From positions 62,001-126,000 of the forward strand of contig RCZF01000006.1 in the NCBI GenBank assembly GCA_006438735.1: a DNA stretch of 64,000 nucleotides. Direction: 5' to 3'. The DNA is from Sphingomonas koreensis. Its GTDB lineage: Bacteria; Pseudomonadota; Alphaproteobacteria; Sphingomonadales; Sphingomonadaceae. How positions within the stretch are numbered: the first letter of the stretch is position 1; each line of letters opens with the position of its first letter. This document shows positions 38,484 to 47,107 of this stretch, piece after piece. The notes beneath the pieces are model-generated. The model did not search any database, was not told the DNA's origin, and saw only the letters and a program-made list of their open reading frames with translations. Made by a program: the position numbers and the translations under genes.

Positions 38484-40109
38484 TCACAATAGCCGATCTT
38501 GTCTTGCGTTATCCTCGCGGGCGGCGCGCTTCATGCCGGCGGTGGGGTCGACATAGGGAATATCCGGCTTCTTGCCGGCGAAGAGCTCGGCGAGCGTCAG
38601 GATTTGCAGGCGAGCATAGCTTTTGCCGGTCGCCTCGGCGTGGAAGCGGCCGACGGCGGCGGCCTCCTTGAGCATCGCGCTGGTCGGCAGCGCCTTGGTG
38701 ACGAACACGCCGATCGGCGCCTTCTCGCGCGCCATCGCGCTGTGCAGATCGCGGATCATCTGCACGCCGACGTTGTCGCCGCCCTTGACCGAGACGAGCG
38801 CCTTGTCGGTCCGTTTGCCATCGGGCTTGAAGTAGATGATGCCGTCGATCCCGCCGTCGGCGCCCTTCTTCTTGCCGCCGAACGGCATCGCATCGACCAT
38901 CGACACTGCCCACCATTGGAACTGATATTTGTCACGCCGTGCGAGGTCTTCGGCAGACGCGAGGTCCTTGGGCGTGCCCTCGACGGTGAAGGCGATGTCG
39001 GGGAAAGCGGCGCGCATCCGCTTTTCGATCAGCGAAATGGCGAGATGCGTGACGTCGATGCCGATCCACTGGCGATCGAGCTTCTGCGCGGCATGGATCG
39101 CGGTGCCGCAGCCGCAGAACGGGTCGAGGACGACGTCACCCTCGTTGGAGGAGGCGGCGATGATGCGCTCGAGCAGGGCGACGGGTTTTTGCGTTGGATA
39201 GCCGAGGCGTTCTTCCGCGAGATTGTGCATTGGCCGAATGTCGCCAAAAATGTCTTGGAGCGGCACGCCTGGCAAGTCTTCCGGATATTGCTTGAGCCGA
39301 GGCATTCCGCCGTCTTTCGCAGGCCAGTGCAATCGGCCAGCCGCGTCCAGCTGCTCAAGACGAGACGGCGGATAGGCCCAATGCCGCCCTTTCGCGGTGA
39401 CGTCGATGGCACGCCAAACATGGCCGGTTTCGCCATTGCGCGTTCCCGCACCCGTCAAATCCATGCGCTTCCAGCGCCGCCCGTCCGGATCCTTTTGATC
39501 GAAGAACAGATCGAGATAGTTGGGGTCGTAGGCGGTGTAGGTCTTGTTCCATCGAAAGTCCTGGGACTTCGAGTAAAACAGGATGACATCGTGGACCGGG
39601 CCATAGCGCTTCGCGCTGCTATGGGCGCTGGTCCGCTTCCAGATGATTTCATTCTGAAAATGGATCGCCCCGAACACCCCGTCGAGCAGCAATTTGAGGT
39701 AATGGCTCGCGGTCGGATCGCAGTGGAGATAGAGGCTGCCGGTCGGCTTGAGCACGCGGTGGAGCTCGATCAGGCGGATCGCCATCATCGACAGATAGGC
39801 CATCATGTCGTTCGCACCGAGGAACGCGCGCATCGCGTTCAATAGATCGAACGCCTTGGTGTTGCCGCTGCGCGCGACCTGATCGAAGGCGTCCTCGGCG
39901 ACGTCATTCCAGTGCCAGGTGTCCTCGAATGCCTCAATCTGCGCGTCCGACGAGGCGCCGGCGGGCGATTTGAACAGGATGTTGTAATTGGCGTTCGAAT
40001 TGAACGGCGGATCGAGATAGACCAGATCGATGCTCTCGCTCGGCACGTGCGCGCGCAGCACATCGAGATTGTCGCCGTAGTAAAGATGATTGTTCGGCCG
40101 GTTGCGCAT
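38484..40109 (-). CDS. Site-specific DNA methyltransferase with C-terminal Mrr-like nuclease domain
   Basis: 541 residues from ATG 40109 (MRNRPNNHLYYGDNLDVLR). Motif IV DPPFNSN (residue 33) precedes motif I DPFCGCGTAIHA (about 328), the order of beta-class N4/N6 amino-methyltransferases; LGYPTQKPVALLERII is also typical. The last 150 residues contain QFQWWAVSMVDA, KKGADGGIDGIIYF and ALVSVKGGDNVGVQMIRDL, a pattern like Mrr-type PD-(D/E)xK nucleases but with SVK in place of ExK or QxK. No separate restriction gene is adjacent. Could be a type IIG-like enzyme or a methylase with a DNA-binding remnant. Confidence 0.85.
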   Translation of the reverse strand: MRNRPNNHLYYGDNLDVLRAHVPSESIDLVYLDPPFNSNANYNILFKSPAGASSDAQIEAFEDTWHWNDVAEDAFDQVARSGNTKAFDLLNAMRAFLGANDMMAYLSMMAIRLIELHRVLKPTGSLYLHCDPTASHYLKLLLDGVFGAIHFQNEIIWKRTSAHSSAKRYGPVHDVILFYSKSQDFRWNKTYTAYDPNYLDLFFDQKDPDGRRWKRMDLTGAGTRNGETGHVWRAIDVTAKGRHWAYPPSRLEQLDAAGRLHWPAKDGGMPRLKQYPEDLPGVPLQDIFGDIRPMHNLAEERLGYPTQKPVALLERIIAASSNEGDVVLDPFCGCGTAIHAAQKLDRQWIGIDVTHLAISLIEKRMRAAFPDIAFTVEGTPKDLASAEDLARRDKYQFQWWAVSMVDAMPFGGKKKGADGGIDGIIYFKPDGKRTDKALVSVKGGDNVGVQMIRDLHSAMAREKAPIGVFVTKALPTSAMLKEAAAVGRFHAEATGKSYARLQILTLAELFAGKKPDIPYVDPTAGMKRAAREDNARQDRLL

Positions 40110-40313
40110 GTGGGCTGGCTGCCCCGCCGCCGACCTGAGCGCCAATCGAGCTGCATCCAGTCCTGCGGGATTATCGCGGCGCGGCGGCTTACCTGCTAGG
40201 CGCGGCGACGAACTCTCGCACCGATCCGGATGTTTCTGGCCGATCGGCGCGGCCCCTATCGCGCCGGCCGACAATGCGCCTATGTTCGGCCAAACCAGAT
40301 TTCAGGAGACTGC

Positions 40314-41321
40314 ATGAAACTCGCCAGCTTGAAGCAGGGTCGCGACGGCCAGCTCGTCGTCGTGTCGAACGATCTCGCCTGGTATGCCGATGCCGGGCAT
40401 ATCGCGCCGACGCTGCAGGCCGCGCTCGACGATTGGGCGCGTATCGAGCCCGATCTGCGCAACCTCGCGATCGATCTCGAGCATGGCACCATTCCGCGCG
40501 AACGCTTCCACGAGCATGACGCCGCGTCGCCGCTGCCGCGCGCTTATCAATGGGCGGACGGCTCGGCTTATGTGAACCATGTCGCCTTGGTGCGGCAGGC
40601 GCGCAACGCCGATATGCCCGACAGCTTTTGGCACGATCCGCTGATGTATCAGGGCGGATCGGACGGCTTCCTGGGGCCGCGCGACGCGATACCCTTGAAC
40701 GACGAGGAGTGGGGCTGCGATCTCGAGGCCGAGGTGGTGGTCGTCACCGGTGACGTGCCGCTCGGCGCGAGCCGCGACGAGGCGTTGGCGGCGGTCCTGC
40801 TGATCGGGCTGACCAACGACGTGAGCTTGCGCAACCTCATCCCCGGCGAGCTTGCCAAGGGCTTCGGCTTTTTCCAGTCGAAGCCGGCGAGCGCCTTTTC
40901 GCCGGTGTTCGTCACCCCCGATGCGCTCGGCGATTGGTGGAAGGACGGCAAGCTCCACCGCAAGCTGATGGTCGATCTCAACGGCCAGCCGTTCGGCCGC
41001 GCCGAAGCGGGCGAGGACATGACCTTCGATTTCGGGATCCTCGTCGCGCACGCTGCCAAAAGCCGCAAATTGGGCGCCGGAACGATCGTCGGATCGGGCA
41101 CCGTGTCTAACCGCGACGCAGGCGGCGGCCCGGGCAAGCCGATCGCCGACGGCGGGGTAGGCTATTCGTGCCTCGCCGAGGTGCGGACGGTGGAGACGAT
41201 CCAGTCGGGAAAGGCGACGACGGACTTCCTCAAGGCGGGCGACACGGTTCGCATCTGGGCGGAGGACGATCATCATCACCCGATCTTCGGGGTGATCGAG
41301 CAGACCGTCGAGGCAGGCTGA
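40314..41321 (+). CDS. Fumarylacetoacetate hydrolase (FAH) family protein
   Basis: 335 residues from ATG 40314, preceded by CAGGAGA. FAH fold motifs: EVVVVTGDVPLGAS with the metal-binding acids of DLEAEV, LLIGLTNDVSLRNL, and the C-terminal FLKAGDTVRIWAEDD. The family cleaves or hydrates beta-keto acids such as fumarylacetoacetate or acylpyruvates. Lies just upstream of the branched-chain dehydrogenase operon but separated by a repeat and 240 nt; specific substrate unknown. Confidence 0.88.
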   Translation: MKLASLKQGRDGQLVVVSNDLAWYADAGHIAPTLQAALDDWARIEPDLRNLAIDLEHGTIPRERFHEHDAASPLPRAYQWADGSAYVNHVALVRQARNADMPDSFWHDPLMYQGGSDGFLGPRDAIPLNDEEWGCDLEAEVVVVTGDVPLGASRDEALAAVLLIGLTNDVSLRNLIPGELAKGFGFFQSKPASAFSPVFVTPDALGDWWKDGKLHRKLMVDLNGQPFGRAEAGEDMTFDFGILVAHAAKSRKLGAGTIVGSGTVSNRDAGGGPGKPIADGGVGYSCLAEVRTVETIQSGKATTDFLKAGDTVRIWAEDDHHHPIFGVIEQTVEAG

Positions 41322-41327
41322 CCCTTC

Positions 41328-41433
41328 CGTCATCCCCGCGAAAGCGGGGACCCATCTTGCGAGAGTGCCTCAATCACGAGGGTCGTGATGCCGACGGCTA
41401 GGGAGATGGGTCCCCGCCTTCGCGGGGATGACG
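41328..41433. repeat. Palindromic element (CGTCAT...ATGACG family), second copy
   Basis: Begins CGTCATCCCCGCGAAAGCGG and ends with the near-complement CCGCCTTCGCGGGGATGACG, with inner arms ACCCATCTT and GAGATGGGT. 106 nt. It starts 6 nt after the stop of the FAH gene. The inner 50 nt differ from the other copies, while the end arms are almost identical. The remaining 127 nt to the E1-alpha gene hold its promoter region; nothing else seen. Confidence 0.87.
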
Positions 41434-41560
41434 AGGCGGTGGGTGGCCGGCGGCCTCGCCGCCGTGACTCGCCAGAGCGCTTGAAATTTTATAACAAGGC
41501 GGCGAAAGGCGATTCCGCGCGTTGTCGAACGACGTGGAGCGCAGATAATCTGGAGAGAGC

Positions 41561-42844
41561 ATGGCAAGCGAAACGCGCGCCAATCTGAAGCCGCTGTCGT
41601 TGCACGTGCCGGAACCCAAGTTCCGCCCCGGCGACGCGGTCGATTTCGCAGAAGTCGATGTGCCGCCGGCAGGATCGGCAAGGCGGCCCGACACTGCCGA
41701 GAATGCGCAAGGGTTCAGCGACCTCGCCTATACGCTGGTCCGCGTGCTCGACGAACAGGGCAGAGCAGTCGGGCCTTGGGATCCCAAGCTGTCGCCCGAT
41801 ATGCTGCGCCGCATGTTGCGCAGCATGGCGCTGACCCGCGCGTTCGACGAACGCATGTTCCGCGCGCAGCGGCAGGGCAAGACCAGCTTCTACATGAAGT
41901 GCACCGGCGAGGAGGCGGTGGCGGTGGCGGCGGCCTATGCGCTCGATCGCGACGACATGTGCTTCCCATCGTATCGCCAGCAGGGCCTGCTGATCGCGCG
42001 CGATTGGGACATGGTCGACATGATGAACCAGATCTATTCGAACAAGGGCGATCGGCTGCAGGGCAAGCAGTTGCCGATCATGTATTCGACCAAATCGGGC
42101 AGCTTCTTCTCGATCTCGGGCAACCTCGCGACGCAATATCCGCAAGCCGTCGGCTGGGCGATGGCGAGCGCGGCAAAAGGCGACACGCGGATCGCGGCGA
42201 CGTGGTGCGGCGAGGGCAGTACGGCGGAGGGCGATTTCCACTCCGCTTGCACCTTCGCATCCGTATACCGCGCGCCGGTGATCCTCAACGTCGTCAATAA
42301 CCAATGGGCGATTTCGAGCTTCTCGGGGTTTGCGGGCGCCGAATCGACCACCTTCGCGGCGCGGGCGATCGGCTATGGCATCGCCGGGCTCAGGGTCGAT
42401 GGCAACGACGCCCTGGCGGTCTATGCGGCGACCTTATGGGCCGCCGAGCGCGCGCGGACCAATCAGGGACCGACGCTGATCGAGCATTTCACCTATCGCG
42501 CCGAAGGTCATTCGACCTCGGACGACCCGACCCAATATCGCTCCGCCGGCGAACCGACTGCCTGGCCGCTCGGCGATCCGATCGCGCGGTTGAAGGAACA
42601 TCTGATCCAGCTCGGCGAATGGGACGAGGAGCGCCAGAAGGCGATGGACCTCGAACTCGCCGAACAGGTCAAGACTGCGCAGAAAGAGGCCGAGAAGAAC
42701 GGCATCCTCGGCCACGGGCTGCACCAGCCGCTCGATACGCTGTTCGAGGGGGTCTATGAGGACATGCCCTGGCATCTGCGCGAGCAGCAGCAGCAGATGA
42801 TGGCCGAAGAAGAGGCCAGCGGCCGGCCGTGGGCGCGGAAGTGA
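41561..42844 (+). CDS. bkdA1: Branched-chain 2-oxoacid dehydrogenase E1 alpha subunit
   Basis: 427 residues. Thiamine diphosphate motif lies in CGEGSTAEGDFHSACTFAS followed by VVNNQWAIS; the phosphorylation-loop region HSTSDDPTQYRSAGE and the N-terminal extension of about 60 residues favour the branched-chain (3-methyl-2-oxobutanoate) enzyme over pyruvate dehydrogenase. It decarboxylates the 2-oxoacids from valine, leucine and isoleucine. First gene of an E1a-E1b-E2 set; E3 is not in the window. Confidence 0.92.
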   Translation: MASETRANLKPLSLHVPEPKFRPGDAVDFAEVDVPPAGSARRPDTAENAQGFSDLAYTLVRVLDEQGRAVGPWDPKLSPDMLRRMLRSMALTRAFDERMFRAQRQGKTSFYMKCTGEEAVAVAAAYALDRDDMCFPSYRQQGLLIARDWDMVDMMNQIYSNKGDRLQGKQLPIMYSTKSGSFFSISGNLATQYPQAVGWAMASAAKGDTRIAATWCGEGSTAEGDFHSACTFASVYRAPVILNVVNNQWAISSFSGFAGAESTTFAARAIGYGIAGLRVDGNDALAVYAATLWAAERARTNQGPTLIEHFTYRAEGHSTSDDPTQYRSAGEPTAWPLGDPIARLKEHLIQLGEWDEERQKAMDLELAEQVKTAQKEAEKNGILGHGLHQPLDTLFEGVYEDMPWHLREQQQQMMAEEEASGRPWARK

Positions 42845-42865
42845 TGCACGGCCTCAAAACCGCAT

Positions 42866-42961
42866 CGTCACCCCGGACTTGTTCCGGGGTCCACCGGGCC
42901 AGGTATCCGCAGGCTGCCGATTTTGCGGCACGGTGGATGCCGGAACAAGTCCGGCATGACG
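42866..42961. repeat. Palindromic element between E1 alpha and E1 beta
   Basis: 96 nt, starting CGTCACCCCGGACTTGTTCC and ending GGAACAAGTCCGGCATGACG; the inner arms GGTCCACCG and CGGTGGATGCC also pair. End arms differ from the other families in this window but share the TGACG terminus. It lies in the only gap of the otherwise overlapping bkd genes. Confidence 0.85.
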
Positions 42962-42986
42962 AGAATAAGATCGCGGAGTGCGTATC

Positions 42987-44063
42987 GTGAGCGACCTCAT
43001 CGAAGAACAGGACCGCATCGCCCCCACCCCCGAGCGCGAGGGCGATACGGCGCGGATGAACATGATCCAGGCGATCAATTCCGCGATGGACGTGATGATG
43101 GATCGCGACCCCGGCGTGATCGTGATGGGCGAGGATGTCGGTTATTTCGGCGGCGTGTTCCGCGCCACCGCCGGCTTGCAGGCCAAATACGGCAAGACCC
43201 GCGTGTTCGATACGCCGATCACCGAATGCGGCATCATCGGGGTCGCGGTCGGCATGGGCGCCTACGGCCTGCGCCCGGTGCCCGAAATCCAGTTTGCCGA
43301 TTACATCTATCCCGCGCTCGATCAGCTGGTCAGCGAGGCGGCGCGGCTGCGCTACCGTTCCGCAGGCGAGTTCACCGCGCCGATCACGGTGCGCTCGCCG
43401 TTTGGCGGCGGCATCTTCGGCGGGCAGACGCACAGCCAGAGCCCCGAGGGCATTTTCACCCACGTGTCGGGGCTGAAGACGGTGATCCCGTCGACGCCCT
43501 ATGACGCCAAGGGCCTGCTGATCGCCGCGATCGAGGATAACGATCCGACGATCTTCTTCGAGCCCAAGCGCATCTACAACGGCCCGTTCGACGGCTATTG
43601 GGATCGGCCCACCAAGAACTGGTCCGGCCATCCGGCGGGCGAAGTGCCGACTGGCTATTACCGCATCCCGCTGGGCAAGGCGAACATCGTCCGGGCCGGC
43701 GAGGCGCTGACGATCCTCGCCTACGGCACGATGGTCCATGTCGCGCGCGCGGTGGTCGAGGAAGCCGGCGTCGATGCCGAGATCGTCGATCTGCGCACGC
43801 TCGTGCCGCTCGATATCGAGACGATCGAGGCGTCGGTGAAGAAAACCGGCCGCTGCATGATCGTCCATGAGGCGACGCGCACCAGCGGCTTCGGCTCCGA
43901 GCTCTCGGCGCTGGTGCAGGAACGCTGCTTCTACCATCTCGAAGCCCCGATCGAGCGCGTCACCGGCTTCGACACACCCTATCCGCACAGCCTCGAATGG
44001 GCCTATTTCCCCGGCCCCGTCCGCATCGGCGAGGCGCTCAAGAAGATCATGAAGGACGCATAA
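42987..44063 (+). CDS. bkdA2: Branched-chain 2-oxoacid dehydrogenase E1 beta subunit
   Basis: 358 residues from GTG 42987, which has GCGGAG 9 nt upstream; GTG 42978 is an alternative with no spacing for a ribosome binding site. Transketolase-type domain motifs: MGEDVGYFGGVFRAT, TPITECGIIGVAVGMG, FADYIYPALDQLVSEAARLRYR-type region, and the C-terminal HEATRTSGFGSELS. It pairs with E1 alpha to bind thiamine diphosphate. Its stop overlaps the E2 start by 1 nt. Confidence 0.94.
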   Translation: MSDLIEEQDRIAPTPEREGDTARMNMIQAINSAMDVMMDRDPGVIVMGEDVGYFGGVFRATAGLQAKYGKTRVFDTPITECGIIGVAVGMGAYGLRPVPEIQFADYIYPALDQLVSEAARLRYRSAGEFTAPITVRSPFGGGIFGGQTHSQSPEGIFTHVSGLKTVIPSTPYDAKGLLIAAIEDNDPTIFFEPKRIYNGPFDGYWDRPTKNWSGHPAGEVPTGYYRIPLGKANIVRAGEALTILAYGTMVHVARAVVEEAGVDAEIVDLRTLVPLDIETIEASVKKTGRCMIVHEATRTSGFGSELSALVQERCFYHLEAPIERVTGFDTPYPHSLEWAYFPGPVRIGEALKKIMKDA

Positions 44064-45409
44064 TGAGCCGCTTTACCTTCAAGCTGCCGGACATCGGCGA
44101 AGGCATTTCCGAGGCCGAGATCGTCGCCTGGCACGTCGCGGTGGGCGACCGCGTCGAGGAAGATCAGCAGATCGCCGACATGATGACCGACAAGGCGACG
44201 GTTGAGATGGAATCGCCGGTTTCGGGCACCGTCGTCGAGCTGGCGGGCGAGGTCGGCGATCAGGTGTCGATCGGCGCGGCGCTGGTAGTGATCGAGACCG
44301 ATGGCGCGGTCGAGGTCGACGAGGTGAAGGCGCAGCCGGCGACCGACGAGCAGCAAGAAGTCGCGGCGCAATACGAAGCAGAAAATCCCGGCGTCGAGGA
44401 AGAGGTTGCCGCTGCGCCTCAACCAGCAACACCCACCCCGGCGAAGGCCGGGGCCCAGGTGGGAGACGTACGTGGCGACACGCAGCGCTCCGGTATTTCT
44501 GATGCCGATGCTGGGCCCCCGCCTTCGCCGGGGAAGGAAGGTATAGAGAAGCCGGCATTGGCTTCCCCCGCGGTGCGCGCCCGCGCGCATGATCTCGGCA
44601 TCGATCTGGCGCAGGTGAAGGCCGATGGCGACCGCGTCCGCCACGCCGATCTCGACGCGTTCCTGCGTTACGGGTCGGGCGAAGGCTACCACGCGCCCCA
44701 CGCCAGCCGCGCGCGCGCCGACGAGAGCGTCAAGGTGATCGGCATGCGCCGCCGCATCGCCGAGAACATGGCGGCGTCCAAGCGCGCGATCCCGCATTTT
44801 ACCTATGTCGAGGAAATCGACGTCACCGCGCTCGAAGAGATGCGCGCGGACCTGAACGCCAATCGCGGCCCGCGACCCAAGCTCACCATGCTGCCAATGC
44901 TGATCGCCGCGATCTGCAAGGCGATCCCCGATTTCCCGATGATCAACGCGCGCTATGACGACGAGGCGGGCGTGGTGACGCGCCATGGCCAGGTCCATCT
45001 GGGCATGGCGACGCAGACCGACGCCGGGCTGATGGTCCCCGTCATCCGCGACGCGCAAGACCGGAACGTCTGGCAGCTCGCGACCGAGATCGGCCGCCTC
45101 GCCGACGCCGCACGCACCGGCAAGGCGAAAAGCGAAGAACTGTCGGGATCGACCCTCACCGTCACGTCGCTGGGGCCGCTCGGCGGCATCGCCACGACGC
45201 CGGTGATCAATCGTCCCGAAGTGGCGATCATCGGCCCCAACAAGATCGTCGAGCGCCCGGTTTTCGACGGCGACGAAATCCGCCGCGCCAAGTTGATGAA
45301 CCTGTCGATCAGCTGCGATCACCGCGTCGTCGACGGCTGGGACGCGGCGAGTTTCGTCCAGGCGCTGAAGAAATTGCTCGAGACGCCCGTGCTGCTGTTC
45401 GCCGATTGA
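44063..45409 (+). CDS. bkdB: Branched-chain 2-oxoacid dehydrogenase E2 (dihydrolipoyl acyltransferase)
   Basis: 448 residues: one lipoyl domain (residues 1-80, lipoyl Lys in MTDKATVEM), a linker, the peripheral subunit-binding domain (ASPAVRARAHDLGIDL, about 170-205) and the catalytic domain with the active-site motif SCDHRVVDGWDAA. It transfers the branched acyl group to CoA. Residues about 125-157 of the linker are encoded by a 98-nt palindromic repeat, giving an unusual Pro/Gly/Asp-rich segment (AKAGAQVGDVRGDTQRSG). The frame stays open across the insertion. Confidence 0.94.
   Translation: MSRFTFKLPDIGEGISEAEIVAWHVAVGDRVEEDQQIADMMTDKATVEMESPVSGTVVELAGEVGDQVSIGAALVVIETDGAVEVDEVKAQPATDEQQEVAAQYEAENPGVEEEVAAAPQPATPTPAKAGAQVGDVRGDTQRSGISDADAGPPPSPGKEGIEKPALASPAVRARAHDLGIDLAQVKADGDRVRHADLDAFLRYGSGEGYHAPHASRARADESVKVIGMRRRIAENMAASKRAIPHFTYVEEIDVTALEEMRADLNANRGPRPKLTMLPMLIAAICKAIPDFPMINARYDDEAGVVTRHGQVHLGMATQTDAGLMVPVIRDAQDRNVWQLATEIGRLADAARTGKAKSEELSGSTLTVTSLGPLGGIATTPVINRPEVAIIGPNKIVERPVFDGDEIRRAKLMNLSISCDHRVVDGWDAASFVQALKKLLETPVLLFAD
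44436..44533. repeat. 98-nt palindromic element inserted in frame in the E2 gene, copy B
   Basis: Arms at 44436-44458 and 44511-44533 are reverse complements at 22 of 23 positions (core CCCCGGCGAAGGCCGGGG, then CCCAG). Total length is 98 nt, identical to copy A at 3556-3653, while the 42-nt centres match at only about half of positions. It falls in the flexible linker between the lipoyl and subunit-binding domains and is translated without a stop. Confidence 0.9.
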
Positions 45410-45455
45410 ACCACGGCCTCTCCCGCCGAGCCGCGGGAGGGTGTATGCCGGCGTG

Positions 45456-46085
45456 ATGGACAGTCTCTCCGTTCCGGCGCGCGCCGCCGCGGCCGCCGTT
45501 ACCCTGATCGGCTGGGCAGGGTTGGCGGTGCAGTTCGACGCAAGCCTCGCGATCGACGGCGCGGTCGGCCATACCTTGTGGGTGATGCTGCGCTATTTCA
45601 CGATCGTCGCCAATCTGCTGCTGGCGATCGTGATGACCGGCGTCGCGCTGGGCCGGACGGGCGCCGCGCGGCCGATCTGGCTCGGCGGCGTGACGATCGC
45701 GATCCTGCTCGTCGGCGTGGTCTATGCCCTGCTGCTGCGCGGCATGATCGAGCTGAGCGGTGGGGCGAAGCTCGCCGATCTGTTGCTCCACACCGTCACG
45801 CCGATCCTAGCGCCCCTCTGGTGGCTGACGCTGGCGCCGAAGGGTGGCTTGCGCTGGCGCGATCCGCTGATCTGGGCGGTGTTGCCGCTGGCCTATTTCT
45901 CCTATGCGCTCGCCCGCGGCGGGATCGAGGGGCTTTACGCTTATCCGTTCATGGACGTGGCGCGGCTTGGCTGGGGCCAGACGCTTCTTAACGCGGCGGC
46001 GATGGCGATCGGTTTTTTCGTCGCCGGGGCGGCGCTGGTGTGGATCGATCAACGGCTGGCGCGGACCATGCGCCGCCAGCGGTGA
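45456..46085 (+). CDS. Pr6Pr-family integral membrane protein
   Basis: 209 residues with about six hydrophobic segments (for example AAAAAVTLIGWAGLAVQF, RYFTIVANLLLAIVMTGVAL, LLHTVTPILAPLWWLTLAP). The pattern of YFTI near the second helix and HTVTPILAPLWW fits the Pr6Pr / FAR-17a-like membrane protein family of unknown function. ATG 45456 was chosen; GGGAGG lies 15 nt upstream and a GTG at 45453 or 45441 is possible. Confidence 0.78.
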   Translation: MDSLSVPARAAAAAVTLIGWAGLAVQFDASLAIDGAVGHTLWVMLRYFTIVANLLLAIVMTGVALGRTGAARPIWLGGVTIAILLVGVVYALLLRGMIELSGGAKLADLLLHTVTPILAPLWWLTLAPKGGLRWRDPLIWAVLPLAYFSYALARGGIEGLYAYPFMDVARLGWGQTLLNAAAMAIGFFVAGAALVWIDQRLARTMRRQR

Positions 46086-46116
46086 CGCCGGGCCCGCGCT
46101 TGCCTTCTGAACGATT

Positions 46117-46896
46117 TTATCCCTGCCGCGCCTTTTGCAGCGAGCCGGCGATGCGGCGGGCGAGGCCGCGCGGGGTAAAGCGGATCGAGCCGGCCGCGAC
46201 TTTGTTCATCCCGCCCGAAACCATCACCGCGCGATTGGCCTTCAACGCCTTCAAACCGTCGGCGACGACCTTTTGCGGATCGCTGGCGAAGCGTTTGAAC
46301 AACTCGCTGTCGCCCATGTCGGCAATCTCGGCGAATTCGGTGCGCGTCGGCCCCGGGCATAACGCCGACACGCGCACGCCGCGATCCTTCACTTCTTCGT
46401 GCAGCGCCTCGGAAAAGCTCAGCACGAACGCCTTGGTGGCATAATAGACCGCCATCCACGGGCCCGGCTGGAACGCCGCGGTGGAGGCGACATTTAGGAT
46501 CGCGCCGCGCTTTGCCGCCAGCATGTCGGGCAGGAAGGCGTGGGTCAGCTCCATCAACGATCGGCAATTGAGATCGATCATCCGCGCCTGCATCTGGCGA
46601 TCGAGGCCGGCGAACGCGCCGCGCGCGCCATAGCCGGCGTTGTTGACCAACAGATCGACGCTCAGCCCCTGCAGCGACACCGCCTCGACAACCTTGGCGA
46701 CGGCATTTTTCTTGGCGAGATCGGCGACCAGCACATGCGCGCCGACGCCGTGTTTGGTGCGGATCAGCTGAGCGAGCTGATCGAGCCGATCGCGGCGGCG
46801 CGCGACGAGGATCACGTCATGCCCCTCGGCGGCCAGCGCCAGCGCGAAATGCGTGCCGAGCCCGGCGGACGCGCCGGTGATGAGGGCTGTGGTCAT
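46117..46896 (-). CDS. Short-chain dehydrogenase/reductase
   Basis: 259 residues from ATG 46896. Classical SDR motifs: TALITGASAGLGTHFALALA (cofactor binding), LLVNNAGYGARG, catalytic Ser in ILNVASTAAFQPG and YYATKAF (Tyr and Lys), then CPGPTRTEF. The arginines in LVARRRDRLDQLA suggest NADP. Substrate unknown; DltE-like acyl/keto reductases are the nearest pattern. Confidence 0.9.
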   Translation of the reverse strand: MTTALITGASAGLGTHFALALAAEGHDVILVARRRDRLDQLAQLIRTKHGVGAHVLVADLAKKNAVAKVVEAVSLQGLSVDLLVNNAGYGARGAFAGLDRQMQARMIDLNCRSLMELTHAFLPDMLAAKRGAILNVASTAAFQPGPWMAVYYATKAFVLSFSEALHEEVKDRGVRVSALCPGPTRTEFAEIADMGDSELFKRFASDPQKVVADGLKALKANRAVMVSGGMNKVAAGSIRFTPRGLARRIAGSLQKARQG

Positions 46897-46948
46897 GCGT
46901 CGGCTCCCGGCCTTCTCGCTCGTTCGACACGAGCGCAGGCGGACCAAC

Positions 46949-47098
46949 TTACCCCGCGCTGGCGATGTAGTCGAGAAGCGGTTGGTCCGGATGCGGGACG
47001 GTGGAGGGCGGGCGCGCCGCGGCGAAGCCGCGTCGTCGGACGGCGCCGTCGCGCCGCCGGCCGATCGCGTAGCCGGAAGCGCGATTTAGCTTTGCCAA
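46949..47098 (-). CDS. Possible small basic protein, 49 aa
   Basis: An open frame from TTG 47098 starts 10 nt after the thiolase stop and ends 52 nt before the SDR. The product is basic in its first half (SGYAIGRRRDGAVRRRGF) and ends in a hydrophilic segment (VPHPDQPLLDYIASAG). Third codon positions are strongly G/C in most of the frame, as in real genes here. No family recognised and no clear ribosome binding site, so this is only a candidate. Confidence 0.3.
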   Translation of the reverse strand: MAKLNRASGYAIGRRRDGAVRRRGFAAARPPSTVPHPDQPLLDYIASAG

Positions 47099-47107
47099 AT
47101 CGGCGCG

